Below are positions 8,979-16,844 of a stretch of DNA of 62,345 bases, one piece after another; positions within the stretch are counted from its first letter, which is position 1, and each line of letters starts with the position of its first letter. Under the pieces are notes generated by a model. It ran no database searches. It saw nothing but the letters and a program-made list of their open reading frames with translations, and was not told the DNA's origin. The translations under genes were made by a program, and so were the position numbers. Source of the stretch: DASSNR01 sp036278935 (lineage in GTDB: Bacteria; Gemmatimonadota; Gemmatimonadetes; Gemmatimonadales; Gemmatimonadaceae); assembly GCA_036278935.1 (NCBI GenBank), contig DASUKA010000175.1, positions 1 to 62,345 on the forward strand, given 5' to 3'.

Positions 8979-9830
8979 ATGCAAGTCTATCTGAACGGCA
9001 ACTACGTCGATCGCGAGCACGCCAGCATCCCGGTGGATGATCGCGGATTCATCTTCGGCGACGGCGTGTACGAAGTCACCCGTGCGCTGCGCGGGCATCT
9101 CTTCGAGGGCGAGCGGCACTTCCGTCGCCTCGGTCGCGGCTTGCGCGGACTCGGCATCACTGTGCCGGCCGAGTTGGAGCAGCTTGGGGAGATATCGGAA
9201 TGCCTGCTCCGCACGAACGGGCTCACGAAGGGTGAGGCGCTCGTGTACCTGCAGATCACGCGGGGCGCGGCGCCGCGCACGCATCAGTATCCGCCGGCCG
9301 GCACTCCTCCCACCGTCTATCTGAGCGTGGGGCCCTTCACCCCGCCGCACGAGCTCCGCGCCGCGGGCGCGCGCGCCATCACGATTCCCGATGTCCGCTG
9401 GTCGCGCTGCGACCTCAAGACGGTCAACTTGCTGCCGAACGTCATGGGGAAGCAGCGCGCCGTGGAGGCCGGCGTCACCGAGGCGATCTTCGTGCGCGAC
9501 AGCGCGGTGACGGAGGGATCGAGCACGAACATCTTCGGCGTGGTGGGCGGCGAGCTGCGCACCTATCCCGCGTGCAACTACATCCTGGGCGGCATCACGC
9601 GCGACGTGGTGCTCGAGCTGGCGGCTGAAAACAACGTGCCGGTGCGCACCACGCCCATCTTCGTGCACGAGCTGGGCGGTGTGGACGAGCTCTTTCTCAC
9701 CAGCACGACGAACGATGTGATGCCGGTGGTGGAGGTGGACGGGCATCCGATCGGCGGCGGCACCCCCGGGCCCATCACGCGGCGGTTGTACGAGGCGTTT
9801 GCCCGGCGGCTCGATCGCGTGGGAGGGTAA
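8979..9830 (+). CDS. class IV PLP aminotransferase (D-alanine transaminase type)
   Basis: 283 residues, the usual length for fold-type IV aminotransferases. The N-terminus MQVYLNGNYVDREHASIPVD and GFIFGDGVYEV match D-amino-acid transaminase. The PLP lysine is K147 in CDLKTVNLLPNV, and the downstream block VTEGSSTNIFGV binds the cofactor phosphate. The enzyme moves an amino group between D-alanine and 2-oxoglutarate, making D-glutamate for peptidoglycan, or acts on branched-chain amino acids. The NYV...FIFGDGVYEVTRAL pattern favours the D-alanine type. It stands alone, about 60 bp after the preceding gene. Confidence 0.85.
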   Translation: MQVYLNGNYVDREHASIPVDDRGFIFGDGVYEVTRALRGHLFEGERHFRRLGRGLRGLGITVPAELEQLGEISECLLRTNGLTKGEALVYLQITRGAAPRTHQYPPAGTPPTVYLSVGPFTPPHELRAAGARAITIPDVRWSRCDLKTVNLLPNVMGKQRAVEAGVTEAIFVRDSAVTEGSSTNIFGVVGGELRTYPACNYILGGITRDVVLELAAENNVPVRTTPIFVHELGGVDELFLTSTTNDVMPVVEVDGHPIGGGTPGPITRRLYEAFARRLDRVGG

Positions 9831-9896
9831 GGCATTGGCCGCCGGATGCATCGGCGGCCGTGCGCGACTCAGCGGTCGTGTCGCGCCGCGCCGCGA

Positions 9897-10757
9897 TTAC
9901 AGCAGCTCCAGCACGTGCGCGATGGATGGCAGGACGGCATCCGGCTGGATGGGGCTGTTCCGCAGGGTGTCCTCGCGAAACTTGCCCGTGCGCACCAGCA
10001 CCCCGGTCATCCCCGCGGCCTGCGCTCCGGCGACATCGGTCTCCACATCGTCGCCCACCACGGCAATGCGCGCCGGATCGATGCCGAGTGATGCCGCGGC
10101 CAGCTCGAAGAACGCCGCGCTTGGCTTGCCGACCACTACAGCATCGCGACCGGTTGCATACTCGAGCGCGGCCACGAACGGGCCGGCGTCCAGCGCCAGT
10201 CCCTCCGGTGTGAGCCAGTAGCGGTTCTTCTGCAGCGCCACCAGCCGCGCGCCGTCCATGAGCTGCCGGAACGCGCGGTTGAGTGTGGCGAAGTCCCAGG
10301 CAGCGCCGAGGTCGCCGACCACGACCGCGTCGGGAGGACTCGGCTCGGCGCCCGGTCCGGATGCGGCGGGAGTGGAAGCGGCGGCAAGAGGAGTGACGGC
10401 GGATCCGGACGTGGCGAGGGTCGGGGAGCCGGCAGGTTCGGAGTCGGCCGCGAAGGGTGCGAGATCCTCACAGGCGCCATCAGGGAGATAGAGCGCGGCG
10501 TGATGCGCGTGGTGCGCGGCGAGCCAGCGCGCGGCGGCCAACCTCGGCGTGAAGATCTCCGTGTCGGCGATGGCGAATCCCATATCGCGGAGGCGCCCGG
10601 CCAGCATGCGGCGGGTGAAGCGCGTGGTGTTGGTGAGGTAGCGGCGTGGGATCTCGCGCTCCGCCAGCGCGCGCACGGTGTCGACGGCGCCTGGGATCGG
10701 GGTGTCGCCCACGTACAGCGTGCCGTCGATATCGAGGAGCAGAGCGTCGGCTGTCAT
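9897..10757 (-). CDS. HAD-IIA family phosphatase
   Basis: 286 residues. Motif I is LLLDIDGTLYVGD with nucleophile Asp9 and Asp11, typical of NagD/PGP/HDHD2-type HAD hydrolases. NTTRFTRR carries motif II (Thr), VVVGKPSAAFFELA carries the motif III Lys, and VVGDDVETDVAGAQAAGM is motif IV. The C2 cap is interrupted at about 103-142 by an Ala/Pro/Ser/Thr-rich insert absent from typical members, making the protein about 30-40 residues longer. It presumably dephosphorylates a small phosphometabolite. It converges on the aminotransferase gene, with 66 bp between stops. Confidence 0.8.
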   Translation of the reverse strand: MTADALLLDIDGTLYVGDTPIPGAVDTVRALAEREIPRRYLTNTTRFTRRMLAGRLRDMGFAIADTEIFTPRLAAARWLAAHHAHHAALYLPDGACEDLAPFAADSEPAGSPTLATSGSAVTPLAAASTPAASGPGAEPSPPDAVVVGDLGAAWDFATLNRAFRQLMDGARLVALQKNRYWLTPEGLALDAGPFVAALEYATGRDAVVVGKPSAAFFELAAASLGIDPARIAVVGDDVETDVAGAQAAGMTGVLVRTGKFREDTLRNSPIQPDAVLPSIAHVLELL

Positions 10758-11075
10758 CCAGGGATGGGTGTCGGGAGGGGCGCGGGGTAAAGAGATCGGA
10801 ACACGTATCGGCTGGCGCGCGGGGTTGATGTATGCGGGCTCTCGGCCGCCATCCCAAGTATACGCATCCAGTCGGTGCGGCGCTCTTTAATTGCTGTCCG
10901 CAGTAGACACATCCCGCCGGTGCCGCGCCCTGTGGCAGCCGATGGCGCTGCGGGTAGCGGGTACGACGGCCCCGGTCGCGCGATTCCTGTTGACATCTGA
11001 CAAGAGACGCCGCAGTGTTGTCAGCAGGTGACAGGAGAGCACCGGGTCGCCGCGGCACCACCACGGGAACGCGTC
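10758..11075. promoter_or_regulatory. intergenic control region with PadR-type inverted repeat
   Basis: No gene is seen in these 318 bp between divergent genes. Just before the PadR start lie TTGACA (10990-10995), a plausible -35 without a clear -10, and an inverted repeat CTGACAA (10997-11003)/TTGTCAG (11018-11024). PadR proteins often bind their own promoters, so this repeat is a candidate autoregulatory operator. Confidence 0.4.
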
Positions 11076-11408
11076 ATGGCCGACACCGGAACGGAGCTGC
11101 TGCAGGGCACGCTGGATCTGCTCATCCTCAAGACGCTCGCCTCCGGCCCGATGCATGGGTGGGGCGTCTCGCAGCGGATCCAGCAGCTCTCGCGGGACGT
11201 GCTGCACGTGCGGCAGGGGGCGTTGTATCCCGCACTGCACCGCCTCGAGGACCGGGGGTGGATCTCGGCAGCGTGGGGCACGTCGGAGAACAATCGGCGG
11301 GCGCGGTACTACCGGCTCACCGCCGCGGGTCGCCGGCGCCTGGCGCACGAGACCGACTCGTGGCAGCGGTACGCCACGGCAGTGCACTGGATTCTCCAGT
11401 CCACATGA
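11076..11408 (+). CDS. PadR-family transcriptional regulator
   Basis: 110 residues from the ATG at 11076. The winged-helix block ELLQGTLDLLILKTLASGPMHGWGVSQRIQQ, then the RQGALYPALHRLEDRGWI wing and ENNRRARYYRLTAAGRRRL, are diagnostic of PadR. A longer form starting at GTG 11028 would add a non-conserved tail. It lies 10 bp upstream of a large permease gene. PadR paired with such permeases is common in Acidobacteriota and Gemmatimonadota, where the regulator is thought to control the permease. The inducing signal is unknown. Confidence 0.9.
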   Translation: MADTGTELLQGTLDLLILKTLASGPMHGWGVSQRIQQLSRDVLHVRQGALYPALHRLEDRGWISAAWGTSENNRRARYYRLTAAGRRRLAHETDSWQRYATAVHWILQST

Positions 11409-11418
11409 GGACCGCGCG

Positions 11419-14031
11419 ATGAACTGGATGCGACGCATCGCGCGCCGGGCTCGCGCGCTGCTCTTCCATCGCGCGGCGGAGCGCGAACTGGATGAGGAGT
11501 TGCGCTTCCACCTGGTCATGGAGGCCGAGCAGTACGAGCAGGGCGGTGCGAGCACGGCGGACGCCGAGTGGGCGGCGCGACGGGCGTTCGGCGGGGTGGA
11601 ACGGTTCCGCGAGGACTGCCGCGATGTGCGTGGCGTGCGCGTGTTGGAGGATGCCGCGCGGGACGTGCGCTACGCGATGCGGTCCTTGCGGCGCACGCCG
11701 GGGCTCACCCTCGTCGCGGTGGTGACGATCGCGCTCGGCATCGGGGCGAACACCGCGATCATGAGCGCCGTACATTCGCTGCTGTTCGCGCACCTGCCAT
11801 ACCCTGATGCCAGCCAGCTCGTGGAGGTCGGCGTCACGAAGGCGCACGGCATGCTCCTCACCAGTCCGACGCTCCCCATGTTGGACGCCTGGCGGGAGCG
11901 TGGCCGTTCGATCGCGGCAATGGGGTACCTGCATGCCGAGACGGATACGCTCACGCTTGATGAGCCGGAGTTGCTGCGCGGCGCGGCCATCGAGCCCACG
12001 CTGCCGCGCGTGCTGGGCATTCAGCCGGTGCTCGGACGCACCTTCCTGCCGCAGGAGGCGACGATCGGCGCACCGCACGTCGTGGTGATCGGCTATGGGT
12101 TGTGGCAGAGCCGGTTCGACGGCCGCGCCGATGTGCTCGGCCGCGTGCTCACCATCAACAGCCAGCCGTACACGGTCATCGGCGTCATGCCACGCGGCTT
12201 CGATCTCTTCCTGGGCGGGCTGTACCACTGGCAGCTCTGGATGCCGCTGGTGCGCGACCCGCACGCCACGCGCATCAGTGCCGTTGCGCGGCTCCGCCCC
12301 GGCGTATCGTCGGCGCAGGCGAATCGGGAGCTGAACGCGGTGATCGACGCCGTTGGCCGCGGCGACTCGTCGAGCGAGGGGATGCGCGCCAACATCCGAA
12401 CGCTGCCGGAGCTCGTGACGTCGAGCGATCGGCGTCTGCTCCTGATCCTGGCGGGCGCTACCGGATTCGTCGTGCTGATCGCCTGCGCCAACGTGGCGAA
12501 TCTGCTCCTCTCGCGCGCGGCGGCGCGGCAGCGGGAACTCGCCATTCGCACGGCCATCGGCGCCGGCCGCAGTAGGCTGGTGCGGCAACTGCTCACGGAG
12601 GGCGCGCTGCTGGCGCTGCTGGGTGGCGCGGCGGGGCTTGGCGTGGCGTGGATCGCGGTCCATCTCATCGTGGCGTTCCGCCCGCCGACACAGCTGCCGC
12701 AGCTGGACCGCGTGCATCTGGACCTGGCGACGCTGCTGTGGGGTCTGGGGCTGGCGCTCGGCACGGGGCTGCTCTTCGCGCTCATCCCGGCGTTGCTAGC
12801 TACGCGGCGCGATGTGGGTGCCCCGCTCGCCCGTGGGTCGCAGCGCGTGGCGGGGTCGGCGCGCACGCGTCGAGTCAGCGCGTGGCTCATGGCGGGAGAG
12901 GTGGCACTCTCCGTCATTCTGCTGGCGGGCGCCGGACTGCTCGTGCGCACCGCGTGGGCGAGCGCGCACTTCGACCCCGGCTTCGACACTCGGAATCTGG
13001 TGACTATAGACGCGGTGCTCCCCGAGCAGCGCTACCGTACCGCCGCGGAGCGCCTGCTTGTCTACCAGGCGTTGCTCGAACGGGTCCGCCGGCTGGCTGG
13101 CGTCCGCGCAGCGAGTTGGACAGTGGTGACACCGCCATCCGGTGCGCTCATGATAGGCGATCTCCAGATCGACGGCCGCGCTTTCGCGCCTGGGGAGGAT
13201 GTGCGGGTGGTGATGGCCAACGCCATCTCGCCGAGCTATCTGGCGACGATGGGCATCCGGCTGCGGGGCGGGCGCTTGCCGGTCACGGACACCAGTGCGC
13301 ACGAGGCGGTGATCAACCAGACCTTCGCGCGCCGGTACTGGCCGGGCGCCAGCGCGATCGGCCATCGCATACGCATGAAGCAGACGGGCCCGTGGAGCGT
13401 GATCGTCGGCATTGTGGACGATGTGCGTGGTGTGGAGGAGTCGGCGGAGGGGTTGGATCTGACCGTCTATCATCGCTTTTACGGCTCGCGCATCTACGCC
13501 ACGCTCATCATCCGTACGGCGCCACAGATGTCCGGCCTGCCGCGACGCATCAGCGCGGCGGCCTCCGTGATCGACCCGTCGATTCGCCTCGGAGGAGCCG
13601 AGACCGTCGAGTCGAATGTGGACTGGGGCGCCGCGTACCGCCGCTTCGTGATGGCCTTGTTGAGCGCCTTTGCCGTGCTCGCGCTCGCGCTCGCCGCCGT
13701 CGGACTGTACGGGGTGATCTCCTACTCGGTGACGCAGCGGACACGCGAGATCGGCGTCCGGATGGCGCTGGGGGCGCGGTCCACGCGGGTGGTTCGAGCG
13801 ATCGTCACGCAGGCCCTCTGGCTCACGCTCGCCGGAGTGGGCGTGGGGCTGGCGGGCGCCGCGGCGCTCACGCGGGTGATACGGAGCATGCTGTTCGGCG
13901 TGGGTCCGCTGGACCCGGTCAGCTTCGTGGGCGCCGCCGTGCTGCTCGTGGTCGTCGCGGTGGTGGCCAGCGCCCTGCCTGCCCGGCGGGCGGCGCGGGT
14001 GGACCCGGTGGTAGCGCTCCGCGTCGAGTGA
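11419..14031 (+). CDS. FtsX/MacB-type ABC permease, ADOP-like, duplicated
   Basis: 870 residues. An N-terminal cytoplasmic helix-rich segment (RELDEELRFHLVMEAEQYEQGG) precedes the first membrane helix at TPGLTLVAVVTIALGIGANTAI. A periplasmic MacB-like domain follows (VVVIGYGLWQSRFDG, VIGVMPRGF), then three helices with ACANVANLLLSRAAARQRELAIRTAIGAGR. A second half repeats this layout and ends with GVISYSVTQRTREIGVRMALGARS and a final helix. This two-copy FtsX plan fits the ADOP class, which lacks its own ATPase. No ATPase or membrane-fusion gene is adjacent. The start has a GAGGA site and follows the PadR gene closely. Confidence 0.88.
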   Translation: MNWMRRIARRARALLFHRAAERELDEELRFHLVMEAEQYEQGGASTADAEWAARRAFGGVERFREDCRDVRGVRVLEDAARDVRYAMRSLRRTPGLTLVAVVTIALGIGANTAIMSAVHSLLFAHLPYPDASQLVEVGVTKAHGMLLTSPTLPMLDAWRERGRSIAAMGYLHAETDTLTLDEPELLRGAAIEPTLPRVLGIQPVLGRTFLPQEATIGAPHVVVIGYGLWQSRFDGRADVLGRVLTINSQPYTVIGVMPRGFDLFLGGLYHWQLWMPLVRDPHATRISAVARLRPGVSSAQANRELNAVIDAVGRGDSSSEGMRANIRTLPELVTSSDRRLLLILAGATGFVVLIACANVANLLLSRAAARQRELAIRTAIGAGRSRLVRQLLTEGALLALLGGAAGLGVAWIAVHLIVAFRPPTQLPQLDRVHLDLATLLWGLGLALGTGLLFALIPALLATRRDVGAPLARGSQRVAGSARTRRVSAWLMAGEVALSVILLAGAGLLVRTAWASAHFDPGFDTRNLVTIDAVLPEQRYRTAAERLLVYQALLERVRRLAGVRAASWTVVTPPSGALMIGDLQIDGRAFAPGEDVRVVMANAISPSYLATMGIRLRGGRLPVTDTSAHEAVINQTFARRYWPGASAIGHRIRMKQTGPWSVIVGIVDDVRGVEESAEGLDLTVYHRFYGSRIYATLIIRTAPQMSGLPRRISAAASVIDPSIRLGGAETVESNVDWGAAYRRFVMALLSAFAVLALALAAVGLYGVISYSVTQRTREIGVRMALGARSTRVVRAIVTQALWLTLAGVGVGLAGAAALTRVIRSMLFGVGPLDPVSFVGAAVLLVVVAVVASALPARRAARVDPVVALRVE

Positions 14032-14081
14032 GCGGGCGACAGGGGCGGGTGCACCACGGCGCGCCGGTCGGCACGCCGCCA

Positions 14082-14143
14082 CTACTATCGGGATAGTTGA
14101 CAACCGGTCTCGCGCGCCCATATTACTACTATCACCATAGTAG
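14082..14143 (+). promoter_or_regulatory. promoter with two BlaI-type operators
   Basis: A -35 TTGACA (14097-14102) and -10 TATTAC (14121-14126) are 18 bp apart. Two 18-bp inverted repeats built as CTACTAT-4-ATAGTAG flank and overlap them: 14082-14099 (one mismatch) touches the -35, and 14126-14143 (perfect) covers the end of the -10 and likely start site. Their centres are 44 bp apart, about four helical turns. The pattern resembles BlaI/MecI/CopY operators, so the first gene probably represses its own operon. Confidence 0.75.
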
Positions 14144-14152
14144 GGGGCCACG

Positions 14153-14629
14153 ATGGACGATGTCGTGCTCGGCGATCGCGAGCTGGATGTGATGGGCGTA
14201 CTCTGGGAGATGCGCTCCGGTACCGTCGCCGAAGTGCGCGACGCGCTGGAGGTGGAGCTCGCCTACACCACGGTGCTCACCATCCTGCGCAACCTCGAGG
14301 CCAAGGGCTTCGTCACGCACCAGGCCGAAGGACGGGCACACCGGTACGCGCCGCTCCTCGCACGCAGCCAGGTACGGAGCAGCGCGGTGTCCCGCCTCAT
14401 CGATACCCTGTTTCACGGCTCGCCCGAGCAGTTGCTCGCGCACCTCGTCGAGAACCGCACGCTCAGCGCGCGGGACTTCCAGCGGCTGCGCACGCATCTC
14501 GCGGCGGATGCGAGTGCGCCGCCGCGCGGGCGCAGCGGCGGCAAGGACAGGAGCGGGAGCAAGGGGAGCGGAGGGAGCGGCCGTCGCGGCGCCACCGGGC
14601 GAGCGCGCCGAGAGCGGGAGGAGCCGTGA
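14153..14629 (+). CDS. BlaI/MecI/CopY-family repressor
   Basis: 158 residues. The winged-helix domain has LGDRELDVMGVLWEMRSGTVAEVRDAL and AYTTVLTILRNLEAKGFV, the conserved DNA-recognition helix of BlaI proteins, then SRLIDTLFHGSPEQLLAHLVEN dimerisation helices. Unusually, a 40-residue Gly/Ser/Arg/Lys-rich basic tail follows. In BlaI systems an M56 sensor peptidase causes repressor cleavage; here such a peptidase gene overlaps the stop codon by one base. Confidence 0.9.
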   Translation: MDDVVLGDRELDVMGVLWEMRSGTVAEVRDALEVELAYTTVLTILRNLEAKGFVTHQAEGRAHRYAPLLARSQVRSSAVSRLIDTLFHGSPEQLLAHLVENRTLSARDFQRLRTHLAADASAPPRGRSGGKDRSGSKGSGGSGRRGATGRARREREEP

Positions 14630-15981
14630 TGATCGCGATGTGGATGGCCTTCGCCATCATGCTCGGTGCGATCTTCGGCCTCGCCGCGCTGGCCGCCCAG
14701 CGCGCCGCAGCGGCCGTGCGCGCCCCCACGCGCTTCATCTGGCTGGCCGCACTGCTCGCGGCGGCCATCTGGCCCGTGGTCGCCCTGCTCGGCGGCGCCC
14801 ACGAGAACCCGGCGTCCGGCGCGGGCGTCCTGATTCTGCCGCTCACCGTGGGCGTGGAGCGCGCGAGCGCGCTGGTGGCGGCATCGTCGACGCAGGGGAT
14901 CGCCAGCCGGGTCGGCATCGTGTTGATGGCGGGGTGGGGAACGCTCACCCTGCTGCTCCTGGCGCGGCTGCTGCGCGCCGCGCGCATGCTTGGCGCACAG
15001 CGTTCCGCCTGGCGGCCTTATCTGCTCGATGGCGTCGCTGTACGGCTCTCCTCCGCCGTTGGTCCCGCGGTGGTCGGCCTCCGCGCGATGGACATCGTGC
15101 TGCCCGAGTGGATGCTGACTCTCGATCGCCCGCTCCGCGCCATGGTGTTGCGCCATGAGGAGGAGCATCGCCTCGCGCGAGATCCATACCTCCTCGCCGT
15201 ATCGGCGCTGCTCGTCGCGCTCGTGCCCTGGAACCCCGTGGTCTGGAGGTGCGCTCGGCGATTGCGACTGGCCATCGAGCTGGACTGCGATGCGCGCGTG
15301 CTTCGTGCGCACCCGCGCCCGGAGCGCTACGGGTTGCTCCTGCTCGCCATCGCGCAGCGACACTCGGCCACGGTGTCCGAGCTGGCGCCCGCACACTCGG
15401 AGCCGGCCTTCAACCTCGAACGGAGAATCATCGCCATGCGTCCCGTCACCACCCGCTTCATTCGCGCTCGACTGGTCGTCTGCGGCGCCGTGGCCGTGGC
15501 TGCCGTCGCCGTCGCCTGCTCCGTCCCGGCCCCGGATAAGGCGACGGGGCCGGGCCACACCTCGTCGCTGGCGTCGTCACATGCGGCAGTCGGGTCCCCG
15601 TCCACGGCACCTGGAACTGATGCACGCTTGGTGCGAGCGCCCGGCACCGCGACGCGTGGAACAGAGCTCCACCCCAACCAGACGTACTTCGCGTTCCAGG
15701 TGGAGCAGACGGCGATGGCAAAGCCGGGGAACCCGCGCCCACGCTACCCGTCAGCGCTGGAGTCGGCCCGCGTGTCCGGAAAGGTGCTGGTGGAGTTCGT
15801 GGTCGACACGCTGGGCCGCGTGGACATGTCGATGTTCAAGGTCATCGACTCCACGGACCCGCGCTTCGCGGATGCCGTGACGCGTGTGATTCCGGAGTGG
15901 AAGTTCGACGCGGCCAGAGTGGGCGGCCGGAAGGTGAAGCAACTGGTCCAGATGCCGCTCCAGTTCAGGATCGCGCCCTGA
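14629..15981 (+). CDS. M56 (BlaR1-type) membrane metallopeptidase fused to TonB C-terminal domain
   Basis: 450 residues; ATG at 14629 overlaps the TGA of the repressor gene. The N-terminal half has about four membrane helices and the M56 zinc motif HEEEH (176-180) in VLRHEEEHRLARDPYLLAVSAL, with the downstream ELDCDARVL acidic segment. A further helix (VVCGAVAVAAVAVACSV) leads to a Ser/Thr/Pro-rich extracytoplasmic linker and a TonB-type C-terminal domain (PRYPSALESARVSGKVLVEFV and ending KVKQLVQMPLQFRIAP). In BlaR1 the outer domain is a beta-lactam sensor; here a TonB domain takes its place, so the signal is unknown and may be envelope-related. It should trigger release of the BlaI-type repressor. 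Confidence 0.88.
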   Translation: MIAMWMAFAIMLGAIFGLAALAAQRAAAAVRAPTRFIWLAALLAAAIWPVVALLGGAHENPASGAGVLILPLTVGVERASALVAASSTQGIASRVGIVLMAGWGTLTLLLLARLLRAARMLGAQRSAWRPYLLDGVAVRLSSAVGPAVVGLRAMDIVLPEWMLTLDRPLRAMVLRHEEEHRLARDPYLLAVSALLVALVPWNPVVWRCARRLRLAIELDCDARVLRAHPRPERYGLLLLAIAQRHSATVSELAPAHSEPAFNLERRIIAMRPVTTRFIRARLVVCGAVAVAAVAVACSVPAPDKATGPGHTSSLASSHAAVGSPSTAPGTDARLVRAPGTATRGTELHPNQTYFAFQVEQTAMAKPGNPRPRYPSALESARVSGKVLVEFVVDTLGRVDMSMFKVIDSTDPRFADAVTRVIPEWKFDAARVGGRKVKQLVQMPLQFRIAP

Positions 15982-16127
15982 CATCGCTGGCACTCATCGG
16001 GGCGCGGCATGGGTGCGCTGAAGGCCCCACCCCGGTTCGTGCGCCAGACACGCGCCGTAGCAATCCCCCGATGTCGAGTGCACCAATCCGATGATGCACC
16101 ACGGCGTCCCGCGGTGCATACCTCGGC

Positions 16128-16775
16128 ATGCTTGCCGCCATTCGCTCCGCCGCCGTCCTCGGCATCGACGCGTACGATGTGATCGTGGAGGTGGACGCCG
16201 CACACGGACTTCCGCAATGGACCATCGTCGGTTTGCCGGCCGGCGCGGTGAAGGAGAGCCGGGAGAGAGTGAGTGCTGCGCTCATCAATTCCGGGTTCAC
16301 CGTGCCCGCGCGACGGTTCACTATCAACCTGGCGCCCGCGGACGTTCGGAAGGAGGGCTCCGCGTTCGACCTCCCCATCGCGATCGGCATGCTCGTCGCC
16401 ACCGGGCAGCTCGCGGCCCAGGCGGTGCGCGATCTGGTGGCGGTGGGCGAACTGGGACTGGACGGTACGCTCCGCCCGGTTCGCGGCGCGCTCCCCATCG
16501 CGCGACGGAGCGCGGGCGTGCCCGGCGCGACGCTCGTCCTTCCGGCCGCGAACGTCGGCGAGGCCGCGCTGGTGAGCGCCGCGCGTCTCTCGGCGCCGCC
16601 TACGCTCGGCGCGCTCGTGGACGCTCTGCGCGAGGGCGCGCTTCCTGATCTCGCGAAGGCGCCTTGCGCCACGCCTTCAGCAGCGGCACCCGCCGAGGAC
16701 TTCGCGGATGTGGTGGGACAGGAGGGCGCCAAGCGCGCACTCGAGATTGCCGCGGCCGGCGGACACAACGTGATC
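16128..16775 (+). pseudogene. comM: comM (yifB), 5' part, interrupted by integrative element
   Basis: The first 216 codons encode the ComM/YifB N-terminal domain (ChlI/Lon-S5-like fold): MLAAIRSAAVLGIDAYDVIVEVD, then GLPQWTIVGLPAGAVKESRERV and GSAFDLPIAIGMLVATGQL. It continues into the AAA+ domain (DFADVVGQEGAKRALEIAAAGGHNVI), where the host sequence stops at attL. The next expected residues are the Walker A motif, now found 8 kb away at 24788. ComM is a hexameric helicase aiding branch migration during natural transformation. The frame reads through attL without a stop into the element's recombinase. A 7-bp hairpin (ATGCACC 16094-16100/GGTGCAT 16113-16119) lies just upstream of the start. 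Confidence 0.95.
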
Positions 16776-16796
16776 CTATTGTTGCCTTCAAGACTC
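16758..16796 (+). other. attL, left junction of the element
   Basis: Host half: GGCGGA (16758-16763) and 7 bases. Shared core: TGATC (16771-16775). Element half: 10 bases, then the arm CTTCAAGACTC (16786-16796). Joining the host half to the right junction's host half restores the ComM reading frame exactly. The element arm is an imperfect inverted match of GGGTCTTCACG at attR. Confidence 0.88.
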
Positions 16797-16844
16797 CTTC
16801 ACGGTACCTTCTCCGGCGCACCCTCAACCGCAAGGGGATTCTTC

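Noticed and set aside
10480..11064. Long minus-strand frame across the PadR upstream region
   Set aside because: It is in another frame of the HAD gene, Arg/His/Pro-rich, and without a domain.
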